Part shown: piece by piece, positions 1 to 6,480 of the stretch | How the letters are laid out: the number at the start of each line of letters is the position of its first letter | Numbering within the stretch: position 1 is the stretch's first letter | Origin: Nanobdellota archaeon | GTDB lineage: Archaea > Nanobdellota > Nanobdellia > Woesearchaeales > GW2011-AR15 | DNA length: 9,303 bases | Reading direction: 5' to 3' | Assembly (NCBI GenBank): GCA_018815145.1 | Contig: JAHIYL010000167.1 | Location: 1-9,303 of the forward strand | The notes under the pieces: model-generated | Told to the model about the DNA's origin: nothing | Databases searched by the model: none | What the model saw: only the letters and a program-made list of their open reading frames with translations | Made by a program: the position numbers and the translations under genes

Positions 1-2
1 AT

Positions 3-18
3 AAACATTTGAATGTTT
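3..18. repeat. 7-2-7 palindrome near the window edge
   Basis: A perfect inverted repeat with arms AAACATT and AATGTTT separated by TG. The two-base spacer is too short for an RNA hairpin loop, so it would act as a DNA binding site if it acts at all. It lies about 70 bases upstream of the helicase TATA box and could belong to a gene to the left of the window. AT-rich DNA makes chance palindromes of this size fairly common. Confidence 0.3.
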
Positions 19-87
19 CTATTTGTGACCCATTGCCAATTCATAACATCCTTTTAAAAGTTGGAATATTACCCACTTCCCCGCTAC

Positions 88-95
88 TTTTATAA
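88..95 (+). promoter_or_regulatory. TATA box of the XPD-like helicase gene
   Basis: TTTTATAA centred about 31 bases before the ATG at 123. With the usual archaeal spacing of 25-28 bases from TATA centre to transcription start, the mRNA would begin at about 118-120, leaving almost no leader. No Shine-Dalgarno-like sequence precedes the ATG, which agrees with leaderless initiation. Confidence 0.5.
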
Positions 96-122
96 GAAAC
101 AGCCCTTTTTTCTAAACTCATA

Positions 123-2000
123 ATGTCACCTGAAAAATCTGCTGAGCTTCTCTTCCCTTTTGATGAGATCAGAAGCGAACAGGACAAGCTCCTCCTACTG
201 GTCGACACAATGATAAAGAACAGGAAGAATCTTTTGGTGCATGCTCCGACCGGTCTTGGAAAGACAATAGGTGTCCTTGGACCGGCATTAAAAAATGCCA
301 TGGATGATGACCTGACTATCCTATTCCTCACATCAAGGCACACTCAGCACAAGATAGCAATAGATACTCTGAAGAAGATAAAGGAAAAGTATGATATCAG
401 TTTTGATGCGGTTTCAATAATCGGAAAAAAATGGATGTGCGGCCAGGAAGGTGTAAGGACCCTCTATTCCAGTGAATTTTCTGAATACTGCAAAAAAGTG
501 AGGGAAGACAAGAAATGTGATTTCTACACAAATACAAGGAAATCAAACAAGCTCACTGTCTCTGCAAAAAAAATATTGTCAGATATCAAGGCAATCTCAC
601 CCATTGACACAGAGAAGATGATTGATATATGCATTGAAGAGAAGCTGTGCCCTTATGAGATGTCGCTTGCTCTTGCAGCAGATTCAAAAGTCATAATCAC
701 TGATTATTACTATCTCTTTAACCCGAATATAGGAGACAATTTCCTTGGAAAAATAAATAAGAAACTAGAAAATCTGGTCGTTATTGTGGATGAAGCACAT
801 AATCTCCCACTTAGATTAAAAGATCTGGCAAGTGAACATCTTTCAAGCCTGACTTTAAAGAGAGCTGTCCAAGAAGCAAAAAAATCAGGATACAGCCAGA
901 CAATAGGCACCATAAATCAGATTCAGGAAGTGCTGCTTGACCTGACCTCTAAACTCAGATCAGGAGAAGAAAGAATAGTCACAAAAAATGATTTCTACAA
1001 TCCTATTGAAAATGAGCTGGATTATGACCAGGTCATAGAGGACCTTGAATTTGTAGGCGACTCCATAAGAGAATCGAAAAAGACATCATATATAGGTGCA
1101 ATCTCAAGATTCATGGAAAAATGGATTGGAAGAGATGAAGGGTTTGCAAGGATTGCAAGTATCAAGAAGGGCTTTAAAGAAGAGCATATATTATTGTCCT
1201 ACCGCTGCCTTGATCCTTCAATAGTTGCAGCACCTGTTGCAAATGCCACAAGTTCCACAATCCTCATGTCAGGTACACTGACTCCAATAGATATGTACAG
1301 CGAAGTCCTTGGGATTGAAAATTCACAGGGAGTCGTTTTTCCTGACCCATATCCAAAAAAGAACAGGCTTAATCTGATCATCCCTAAGACCACTACCAAA
1401 TTTACAGCCAGAAATGATATCCAATACAAAGAGATTTCAAAGATATGCGCAGATATTGTCAATAAGGTGCCTGGCAACTCTGCTATCTTTTTCCCGAGCT
1501 ATTATCTTAAAGACAGCATAAACAGGTATTTTTCAGAGGAATCAAGAAAGACTGTCTTTAATGAGGATCCAAGGATGAACAAAGATGAGCGCCATAGCCT
1601 GCTTGAGAATTTCAAAGGTTATGCAGATACAGGTGCTGTCCTACTGGGAGTCTCTTCAGGCAGCTTTGGCGAGGGCATAGACCTACCCGGAGATTATCTT
1701 AAATGTGTGATAGTTGTCGGCCTTCCTCTCCGTGCTCCTGATCTTGAGACAAAATCCCTTATCAATTATTATGACAGGAAATTCGGCAAGGGCTGGGACT
1801 ATGGCTATATAATACCTGCGATGTCAAAAGCTATCCAGAACTCAGGAAGATGCATAAGGAGCGAGACAGACAGAGGAGTCATCGCGTTCCTGGATGAAAG
1901 ATTTGCATGGAAAAATTATTTCAGGTTGTTCCCTGCTGACTGGGATATAAAAGTCACTGCAGAATATGACAAGATGATTGATGGATTCTTTGTGAAGTGA
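123..2000 (+). CDS. XPD/Rad3-family iron-sulfur DNA helicase
   Basis: A 625-residue superfamily 2 helicase of the XPD/Rad3/DinG group, which unwinds DNA 5' to 3' using ATP and is associated with DNA repair. Visible motifs in order: Walker A APTGLGKT (41-48); a cysteine-rich segment with C106, C123, C132 and C176 (the last in CPYE), matching the four ligands of the 4Fe-4S cluster between Walker A and motif II; DEAH box VDEAHN (222-227); motif III region SGTLTP (383-388); motif V GSFGEGIDLPG (513-523); and motif VI QNSGRCIRS (572-580) with its arginine finger. Length fits archaeal XPD. An extra cysteine, C170, lies six residues before C176, so ligand assignment is slightly uncertain. The ATG at 123 is the only start after an in-frame stop at 93-95. 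The gene is convergent with the next one, only four bases apart. Family assignment is secure; XPD versus a DinG-like paralogue is not settled. Confidence 0.95.
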   Translation: MSPEKSAELLFPFDEIRSEQDKLLLLVDTMIKNRKNLLVHAPTGLGKTIGVLGPALKNAMDDDLTILFLTSRHTQHKIAIDTLKKIKEKYDISFDAVSIIGKKWMCGQEGVRTLYSSEFSEYCKKVREDKKCDFYTNTRKSNKLTVSAKKILSDIKAISPIDTEKMIDICIEEKLCPYEMSLALAADSKVIITDYYYLFNPNIGDNFLGKINKKLENLVVIVDEAHNLPLRLKDLASEHLSSLTLKRAVQEAKKSGYSQTIGTINQIQEVLLDLTSKLRSGEERIVTKNDFYNPIENELDYDQVIEDLEFVGDSIRESKKTSYIGAISRFMEKWIGRDEGFARIASIKKGFKEEHILLSYRCLDPSIVAAPVANATSSTILMSGTLTPIDMYSEVLGIENSQGVVFPDPYPKKNRLNLIIPKTTTKFTARNDIQYKEISKICADIVNKVPGNSAIFFPSYYLKDSINRYFSEESRKTVFNEDPRMNKDERHSLLENFKGYADTGAVLLGVSSGSFGEGIDLPGDYLKCVIVVGLPLRAPDLETKSLINYYDRKFGKGWDYGYIIPAMSKAIQNSGRCIRSETDRGVIAFLDERFAWKNYFRLFPADWDIKVTAEYDKMIDGFFVK

Positions 2001-2004
2001 ATGA

Positions 2005-2694
2005 TTAGGTATTACCTTTGTATGCAAATCCGACTGTCGTTATTTCCCCTTTGCTAGTAATTGTTTCTGATGATAGTGAACGATGTTCCTTCATATGTGT
2101 AGCAATATGTTGTCTCAAGGAGAAGGGGACTGAATATGCTTTATTCTGAGATTCTATTCTGAATCCAAGATCTTCACCAATGCAGATTCTGAATTGCCTC
2201 TCTGAGTCAAATTCATCAGGAGTCTCGATTCTAATCAATGTATTATCAATGTAAATTTTACCTAAATGCTTACCTTTCCTAGCAACCTTTTTGTCAGAAT
2301 TAAGTAGATCATTTAATTGCTCAAGACTCTGTACTCTTTTCTTGGACGATAATGGTCTAAAATAATGAAACCCTATTTCACTAGGGGTTGTAACATACTC
2401 ATATTTTACATCATCAGTGAATAATGCAGTCTGGAGATATTCCAATGCATCCTGATGCACGTCACGAGGATTACCACCATCATTACCAAGTGAGTAGACA
2501 CCAATCAGACTTTGCCCATCCAAATAAATTTGCGCCATAGAAGACTGAGGAGCCATTGAAACTGTTATATAAGATATTTTTTTTCCATCCCCTTTGTAAT
2601 GCTCTGCATTTGTAACACGAGGAGTATTCTTTACTACCTCAACAAGTTCATCCACAAGAGATTCCAATGCAGTATTTGATTTTTTTTTTGGCAT
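2005..2694 (-). CDS. Orphan protein of unknown function
   Basis: A 229-residue protein I do not recognise. The start chosen is the ATG at 2694 (MPKKKSN), because the TATA box on this strand is centred 26-27 bases upstream, giving a leaderless mRNA; a longer reading from TTG at 2715 would put the start beside the TATA box itself. The N-terminus is basic, followed by a likely helix (10-23), then a beta-rich part (39-70, ending GVYSLGNDGGN) and a second charged beta-rich part (144-182). There is no signal peptide, no membrane segment and no clear catalytic motif. A central basic stretch (117-146, SSKKR and KKVARKGKHLGK) could bind nucleic acid. It shares its promoter core with the two genes that follow. 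Its base composition looks more AT-rich than the helicase's, which suggests an accessory gene. Confidence 0.75.
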   Translation of the reverse strand: MPKKKSNTALESLVDELVEVVKNTPRVTNAEHYKGDGKKISYITVSMAPQSSMAQIYLDGQSLIGVYSLGNDGGNPRDVHQDALEYLQTALFTDDVKYEYVTTPSEIGFHYFRPLSSKKRVQSLEQLNDLLNSDKKVARKGKHLGKIYIDNTLIRIETPDEFDSERQFRICIGEDLGFRIESQNKAYSVPFSLRQHIATHMKEHRSLSSETITSKGEITTVGFAYKGNT

Positions 2695-2716
2695 ATCAAA
2701 TTTCAATGCAATCAAA

Positions 2717-2734
2717 TATATAAATGTTACTATT
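2717..2734 (-). promoter_or_regulatory. TATA/BRE promoter of the 2694 orphan gene, shared core
   Basis: On the minus strand this reads AATAGTAACATTTATATA. The TTTATATA part is centred 26-27 bases before the ATG at 2694, the spacing expected if transcription starts at the start codon. The same 18 bases recur exactly before the gene starting at 4060, and 14 of them before the gene starting at 2881. Confidence 0.7.
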
Positions 2735-2738
2735 TATA

Positions 2739-2812
2739 AGTAATTACTACTTTTTGTTCCAGTATTAAGTATTTGTGGTATGTTTGCTTAAACTTCTTAA
2801 TTTGTAAATTAA
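2739..2812. repeat. Two short palindromes in the divergent promoter region
   Basis: AGTAATTACT (2739-2748) is a perfect 10-base palindrome, and 2797-2812 holds TTAATTT and AAATTAA separated by GT. Both lie between the two outward-facing promoters of the 2694 and 2881 genes, where a shared regulator could bind. The region is very AT-rich, so chance is a real alternative. The rest of 2735-2843 shows no gene or RNA signature. Confidence 0.3.
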
Positions 2813-2843
2813 TATACTTTTTTCTATACTAGGTTAAAAAAAC

Positions 2844-2857
2844 GTAACATTTATATA
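2844..2857 (+). promoter_or_regulatory. TATA/BRE promoter of the 2881 winged-helix gene, shared core
   Basis: GTAACATTTATATA, with TTTATATA (2850-2857) centred 27-28 bases before the ATG at 2881, so the transcript is predicted to start at the start codon. The 14-base core is identical to those of the 2694 and 4060 genes. Confidence 0.7.
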
Positions 2858-2880
2858 CTAGTAGGTATTTTATATTTCCC

Positions 2881-3297
2881 ATGGTTATACTATTTGACCA
2901 ATTCAATATGCACGACGACATCTATGAGATCCTGTTCGCTACAAAGCAGCAGGTGATTGTCGCAAAACTATTGATTGATCATCTCAAGCTCAATGAACGG
3001 GAAATCGGCAAGACTGAGATGAGCCTTTTTGCAACAAATCTGCATGAAGGTGAGATAATAACTGAGATTGATGAACCGCAGTACAGAGGCAAAAAAGTAA
3101 AGATATCATATAACAAACGTCAGTTCTATGACAGGATACTGACTCCTATGAAATCCATGGGACTTATACACTATGACCTATATAAAAAGACATACTCACT
3201 CACAGAAAAATTCAATAATAATATGATGAAAATAGGGTTGATGTGGCTCTCTGAGCTAAGGAAACCCGCAATCCAACTGAAATTAAAAAAACAATAA
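2881..3297 (+). CDS. Small winged-helix DNA-binding protein
   Basis: A 138-residue protein, probably a transcription regulator. Residues 75-113 look like the end of a winged-helix domain: a recognition helix (NKRQFYDRILTPMKSMGLI, about 78-96) followed by a basic hairpin wing (HYDLYKKTYSLTEKF, about 97-111). Residues 20-38 form a helix consistent with the first helix of that fold. The C-terminus is helical and very basic (ELRKPAIQLKLKKQ). There is no membrane segment. The ATG at 2881 sits at the position predicted for the transcription start, so it is likely leaderless. It is divergent from the 2694 orphan and shares its promoter core, so autoregulation or regulation of its neighbour is possible but only inferred. 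It ends just before the structured region at 3312. I cannot name a specific family. Confidence 0.8.
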   Translation: MVILFDQFNMHDDIYEILFATKQQVIVAKLLIDHLKLNEREIGKTEMSLFATNLHEGEIITEIDEPQYRGKKVKISYNKRQFYDRILTPMKSMGLIHYDLYKKTYSLTEKFNNNMMKIGLMWLSELRKPAIQLKLKKQ

Positions 3298-3311
3298 TCC
3301 ATTCATGATAA

Positions 3312-3516
3312 GGCGCTCCCTGCAAAAAAATTCTAAAAATAACCCCCCCCTTTAGACAAGCAGGGAGCTTCTCTTTTCCTTAGGAACCAGAAGGTTCTTA
3401 CGGAAAATTCACAAAAGCACTCACAAACCATAACAGACATCATGTTGACGGCTCTCTATGCCCTTTCTTTTATTTCCCCTCCCCAAAAGAAAATTAGAGA
3501 GCCTCGTTTTTTTCTT
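3312..3516 (+). ncRNA. Candidate structured RNA with three hairpins and a T-run end
   Basis: This gene-free stretch between two convergent genes holds three strong hairpins. H1: a 9-bp stem 3315-3323/3360-3368, an internal loop, a 6-bp stem 3332-3337/3351-3356, and a 13-base loop ending in eight C. H2: 3374-3407, 14 pairs including one G-U, one T-C mismatch, loop AGAA. H3: a 9-bp stem 3450-3458/3495-3503, an internal loop, an 8-bp stem 3464-3471/3485-3492, and a 13-base loop with CCCCTCCCC. H1 and H3 share the same architecture, and their outer stems (GCTCCCT and GCTCTCT) differ by a compensated C-G to T-A pair. A run of seven T follows H3, so the plus strand fits best. It could be a free RNA or the 3' untranslated end of the winged-helix mRNA. 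No box C/D, H/ACA, SRP or RNase P features were recognised. Confidence 0.55.
3507..3516 (+). terminator. T-rich terminator after hairpin H3
   Basis: TTTTTTTCTT begins three bases after the closing stem of H3 at 3503. Archaeal transcription typically ends at T-runs, so this would end a plus-strand transcript coming from the winged-helix gene or from the structured RNA. Confidence 0.55.
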
Positions 3517-3565
3517 AACAAAATACCAATTGCACAAAACAGACTCAAATTTTAATACGTTTACA

Positions 3566-4060
3566 TCAAGCAGGAGACGGCATTGACTTCATTTTCAGAG
3601 GTGCGTATCTTGCTCCTGTATGATCTGCAAGTGATGTCCTGTAGTCCCTGAATTTAGTGGCCTGATTTGATATTATACCATATGAACCTAGCACAACAGA
3701 TGATAACGCATAAGCCATCCATAATGGACCAAGTAACCCAATTGTCTTCACTTTTCCCATTCCATAAAGCAATGTACCATATGCCATGGCAGGGTTCCTG
3801 ATTATCTCATAAGGTTCTCTGAGGAGCCATTCATAGACAGAGTATGCTTTTTCTGAAAACCAATTCCGGGCATTGTTTTTTTTATCCAGTATTTTTTCAT
3901 AGTGTGCTGAATATGCATCATTTATCTTGTCAACAAGCCCATAGAATCCCTGAAAAATCGGTCTAGTCAATTCATCACATGCATTTACAACAGGCTGAAA
4001 CATATTCCTGCCTACCCAAGTCTCGTAGTATATTTTATTGACTAGGTCACTAAGTCCCAT
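3566..4060 (-). CDS. Orphan protein with one membrane segment
   Basis: A 164-residue protein I do not recognise. Residues 1-85 are amphipathic and rich in Tyr, Trp and Asn (for example KIYYETWVGRNMF and RNWFSEKAYSVYEWLL). Residues 88-104 are mildly hydrophobic, and about 106-130 (TIGLLGPLWMAYALSSVVLGSYGII) is a convincing transmembrane helix. The C-terminal 34 residues are polar and basic. By the positive-inside tendency, the KFRDYR stretch after the helix would favour a cytoplasmic C-terminus. There is no cleavable signal peptide. The ATG at 4060 lies 29-30 bases from the TATA centre, giving a leader of about three bases at most. It is convergent with the 2881 gene across the structured RNA and shares its promoter core. 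Confidence 0.75.
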   Translation of the reverse strand: MGLSDLVNKIYYETWVGRNMFQPVVNACDELTRPIFQGFYGLVDKINDAYSAHYEKILDKKNNARNWFSEKAYSVYEWLLREPYEIIRNPAMAYGTLLYGMGKVKTIGLLGPLWMAYALSSVVLGSYGIISNQATKFRDYRTSLADHTGARYAPLKMKSMPSPA

Positions 4061-4084
4061 TTTGCATCAATCAAAGATATTCTA

Positions 4085-4273
4085 CTATATAAATGTTACT
4101 ATTGAGTGACAACATTTTATCATTTTTAAGGTTTTTACGCTCAAAATTCCCAAAGGCCAACCCAAAAAAGTACATATTATATAAAAACCTATTGATGATT
4201 TTGTCGTCTTATTTCCCTCTGAAAAACTAGAAACCACAAAATATATAAAGAAAAATATAATTAAAAAAGCCAT
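4085..4273 (-). CDS. Possible tiny protein with two membrane segments
   Basis: A 62-residue reading frame with two hydrophobic segments, residues 1-17 (AFLIIFFFIYFVV) and about 28-45 (GFYIICTFLGWPLGILSV), joined by a polar loop SEGNKTTK and followed by a basic, cysteine-containing tail. A TATA-like TTTTTAAAAT (4297-4306, read on the minus strand) is centred 28-29 bases before the ATG at 4273. In favour: ordered hydrophobic, polar and hydrophobic pattern and a promoter-like signal. Against: its last codons coincide with the promoter of the 4060 gene, it overlaps the promoter of the 4282 gene, and AT-rich DNA easily yields such frames. A longer reading from 4312 is open but would overlap the divergent gene. 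Confidence 0.35.
   Translation of the reverse strand: MAFLIIFFFIYFVVSSFSEGNKTTKSSIGFYIICTFLGWPLGILSVKTLKMIKCCHSIVTFI
4086..4103 (-). promoter_or_regulatory. TATA/BRE promoter of the 4060 gene, shared core
   Basis: On the minus strand this is AATAGTAACATTTATATA, identical over 18 bases to the promoter of the 2694 gene. It is centred 29-30 bases before the ATG at 4060. Confidence 0.7.
4242..4249 (+). promoter_or_regulatory. TATA box of the MarR-like gene
   Basis: TATATAAA, predicting transcription start near 4272. Unlike most genes here, the transcript would carry a short leader containing the purine run GAGGGGA (4275-4281). It lacks the GTAACATTTATATA core. Confidence 0.5.
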
Positions 4274-4281
4274 AGAGGGGA

Positions 4282-4578
4282 GTGAGTTTTCAGACAATTT
4301 TAAAAATGACACAAAAAGATGTTTTCAATGTTTTTTTCAGGGAAAAACCTGCCATGATGCTGGTCAATCTCAGGAACAGCAAGAATGAGATTTATGCCTC
4401 TTCTTTAGCAAAGATGATTGATTGCACCTATTCACATGTTGTTAAGATACTGCAGGAGATGGAAAGTGCTGGTCTCGTTGAATTCAATAAATTAGGACGG
4501 CTCAAGCTTCTGAAGCTCACAAAAAAAGGAGAGTCTGTTGCAGAGTACATTGTCCAGATACGGTCACTTCTGAAGTAA
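4282..4578 (+). CDS. MarR-like winged-helix regulator
   Basis: A 98-residue single-domain winged-helix protein, probably a DNA-binding transcription regulator. The helix-turn-helix is clear: SSLAKMIDCTYSHVVKILQEMESAGLVEF (about 40-68), followed by a basic wing (NKLGRLKLLKLTKKG) and a C-terminal helix (ESVAEYIVQIRSLL) that could dimerise. No effector domain is present. The start is unsettled. GTG at 4282 is preceded almost immediately by GAGGGG, too close for a normal Shine-Dalgarno interaction. ATG at 4306 would give 90 residues with the purine run about 20 bases away. Both keep the whole DNA-binding domain. The gene is convergent with the RecJ/GAN gene, 18 bases apart. Confidence 0.8.
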   Translation: MSFQTILKMTQKDVFNVFFREKPAMMLVNLRNSKNEIYASSLAKMIDCTYSHVVKILQEMESAGLVEFNKLGRLKLLKLTKKGESVAEYIVQIRSLLK

Positions 4579-4596
4579 TTCTGAAATATTGACAAT

Positions 4597-6009
4597 TCAT
4601 TTAGAAACCAGATCAATCATTTTATTTATGAATTCATCTTTTGATCCTATTGGAATCATGGCTCCTGCTGCATTCCTATGCCCTCCAAAATCTGCATCAG
4701 GAATATTTGCACAGCTGCTCTCAAATAAATTATATAGATTAATTCTAAAAATGTTTTTCCCGGATATTCTTGCCGAGATCTTTATCATATTATCAGGATA
4801 TTCACCCAGGACAACGATAATGGTGCCACCTTGCACTTCTGAAAATGTTGAGACAATTGAACACAGTGTACCAATTATCGTATAAAGAACACTTTTTTCA
4901 GTATCAATGACAATATATCTTTTGCCATGGATTATTCTTTTTGTTCCTTTATTGTTATTGTACCAATGGATTGCATCTGTTATCTTATTCCGATAATCTT
5001 TCAGTAGCCTGTTAGCATTGGATGGTTTGATTCCACGTATGCAGGCATTGATGCCAACATCTGGTCTCCCAAGCCTTCCGCTTGCATTCAGGAAGGTCGA
5101 AAATTGCCTTATCTCTCTTATCGGGCTCTCTGCTGGTTCTTCAACAAAATAATACTTGTTTGCATACAATGAATTTTTTGAGAATTTTTTCCCTATTCTT
5201 TCTGAGATACTATCGACCAGCTTAAGCTTTTCAGATGCAGTCAGATCTCCCAGTTTTTTGGTAAAATCATTACCATTGATAATCCCAAGACTTTTCAGGA
5301 ACTCTTCCGCGTTTGGCGTTGATCCGGTTATTCCGGGTATCAGTGGAGAATTGCTGTGAGCAAGAAGTTTTGCAAGAGATTTTGTATCAGCTCCATAGAA
5401 CTTAAGATCTTTTTTCTTTGTTAAAAGACTGTGCCTGATCGCTTTCCTATAGATCTTTTTATTTATCCCGTGAAATCCTGATTTTTCCTGAACATCTCCG
5501 ACAGCACCAATAAGTGCAATATGCGCCATATCCTGATTTATTTTATTCAATGCTTCAGAAAAAAGATAGGCAACTCCTGAAGCAGAGATATCTCTTGAAG
5601 AATCAATATTCTGATCATGTGGATTCATGACATGCACATTTGCATCCGGCCTGACTTCCTGTCCCTTGTGATGGTCTATAACAAAGACTTCCTTCTGCTT
5701 GAAATTTTTATTGATATGGTTGATATGGGCTGCACCAAAATCAGCAAATACAAATACTGAAAAATCTTCTTTTGATACTGATATAATATCCTCCTCTGAC
5801 AAGTATGGCAATATCTTATATGAAACAGACAGATTTTTCCTTTCAAATGCATTTACCAGTATTGCTGCTGCAGATATTCCATCAGAATCATAGTGTGAAA
5901 TTACTTTAACTTTTTTTTTGTCTGCTATTGCTTCTTTGAATATTGAAGTACATGTCCGAATATGTATAAGAAATTTCCAGTAATTAAAAAAATTAAAAAA
6001 ATTAATCAT
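4597..6009 (-). CDS. RecJ/GAN-like DHH-family phosphoesterase
   Basis: A 470-residue DHH/DHHA1 protein, the archaeal RecJ-like group that includes the GINS-associated nuclease (GAN), which trims single-stranded nucleic acid with Mn or Mg ions and can associate with the replisome. Motifs visible: I SHYDSDG (38-44), II FADFGAAH (88-95), III IDHHKGQ (111-117), IV GAVGD (168-172), and the DHHA1 binding loop FGGHRNAAG (441-449). All metal-binding Asp and His residues appear intact, so it should be active. It starts nine bases after the S15 stop and is probably co-transcribed with it, a pairing I recall from many archaeal genomes. The ATG at 6009 is the only plausible start. Its first residues, MINFFNFFNY, come from a 9-base tandem repeat and are atypical. 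Which archaeal RecJ subtype it is, and whether it binds GINS, cannot be decided here. Confidence 0.93.
   Translation of the reverse strand: MINFFNFFNYWKFLIHIRTCTSIFKEAIADKKKVKVISHYDSDGISAAAILVNAFERKNLSVSYKILPYLSEEDIISVSKEDFSVFVFADFGAAHINHINKNFKQKEVFVIDHHKGQEVRPDANVHVMNPHDQNIDSSRDISASGVAYLFSEALNKINQDMAHIALIGAVGDVQEKSGFHGINKKIYRKAIRHSLLTKKKDLKFYGADTKSLAKLLAHSNSPLIPGITGSTPNAEEFLKSLGIINGNDFTKKLGDLTASEKLKLVDSISERIGKKFSKNSLYANKYYFVEEPAESPIREIRQFSTFLNASGRLGRPDVGINACIRGIKPSNANRLLKDYRNKITDAIHWYNNNKGTKRIIHGKRYIVIDTEKSVLYTIIGTLCSIVSTFSEVQGGTIIVVLGEYPDNMIKISARISGKNIFRINLYNLFESSCANIPDADFGGHRNAAGAMIPIGSKDEFINKMIDLVSK
5982..6005. repeat. In-frame 9-base tandem repeat at the start of the RecJ/GAN gene
   Basis: AATTAAAAA occurs at 5982-5990 and 5991-5999, followed by a partial copy at 6000-6005. 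On the coding strand it encodes the repeated Asn-Phe-Phe at residues 3-9. Because the unit is nine bases, copy-number changes keep the frame. Confidence 0.7.
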
Positions 6010-6018
6010 TTGATGATT

Positions 6019-6474
6019 TTATTCAATCATCAGGCTGACTTTCTTTCTGTCGTATTTCCAGTCTTCAGCAAGCAATCCTGTCTTCTTGTAATACTTGACA
6101 AGTCTCTTGACTTTAGATTCAGCTAGGATGATACCTCTTTTTCCTACCTCATCATGCTTATTTGTCTCAAGATGCTTCTGAAGGGCTACGACTCTCTTCA
6201 GGACAAACATAAGATCTTCCGGAATTTCTGCAAGCAGTTTTTTTTTCTTTAGGATCTCTGATATGCTGCTCTGTGCAATAAGCTTTATGTCAGGGATGCC
6301 ATATGTATCCCTCAGGTGCAGCCCTATCTGAGACGAAGTGTTTCCTTCTTTTGCCAGTTTCACAATAAGAAGCTCAATCTCTTTTGGTTTGTATCTTACC
6401 CAGTTCTGCAGTTGTGGTTTTGTCGGCTTTGTTGAGCCGGATTTTCCTTTTTTTCTTGAATACATTCGAGCCAT
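6019..6474 (-). CDS. rps15: 30S ribosomal protein S15 (uS15), archaeal type
   Basis: A 151-residue small-subunit ribosomal protein that binds the central domain of 16S rRNA. It has the archaeal/eukaryotic form with the N-terminal extension MARMYSRKKGKSGSTKP and the following W and KPKEIE (25-33). The core then follows, including IGLHLRDTYGIPD (50-62), PEDLMFVLKRVVALQKHL (85-102) and the basic C-terminal region RLVKYYKKTGLLAEDWKYDR (124-143). Full length matches archaeal S15. The ATG at 6474 is preceded by a good Shine-Dalgarno sequence, GAGGT (6482-6486), which fixes the start. The nearest TATA box predicts a leader of about 90 bases. It is the first gene of the pair with RecJ/GAN. Confidence 0.97.
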   Translation of the reverse strand: MARMYSRKKGKSGSTKPTKPQLQNWVRYKPKEIELLIVKLAKEGNTSSQIGLHLRDTYGIPDIKLIAQSSISEILKKKKLLAEIPEDLMFVLKRVVALQKHLETNKHDEVGKRGIILAESKVKRLVKYYKKTGLLAEDWKYDRKKVSLMIE

Positions 6475-6480
6475 TTTATA

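Noticed and set aside
51..60. CTTTTAAAAG palindrome upstream of the helicase
   Set aside because: A ten-base palindrome of only A, T and one GC pair at each end is expected by chance in DNA this AT-rich, and it lies upstream of the better TATA candidate.
2695..2715. A TTG start at 2715 for the 2005 orphan gene
   Set aside because: It would place translation start next to the TATA box, upstream of the predicted transcription start. The ATG at 2694 has the expected 26-27 base spacing.
3338..3350. The eight-C run as a sequencing error in a broken gene
   Set aside because: Neither strand shows a reading frame that a one- or two-base shift at this run would restore, and both flanking genes have natural ends.
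3298..3400. Box C/D or H/ACA guide RNA
   Set aside because: ATGATA at 3305 is only a partial box C, with no matching D box. The hairpins lack a pseudouridylation pocket with an ACA at the correct distance.
3312..3516. A miniature transposable element or attachment site
   Set aside because: The outer ends are only weakly inverted, no target-site duplication was seen, and the internal nested hairpins with a T-run fit an RNA better.
4589..5893. Plus-strand reading frames opposite the RecJ/GAN gene
   Set aside because: They lie antisense to a fully motif-supported gene and show no domain features of their own.
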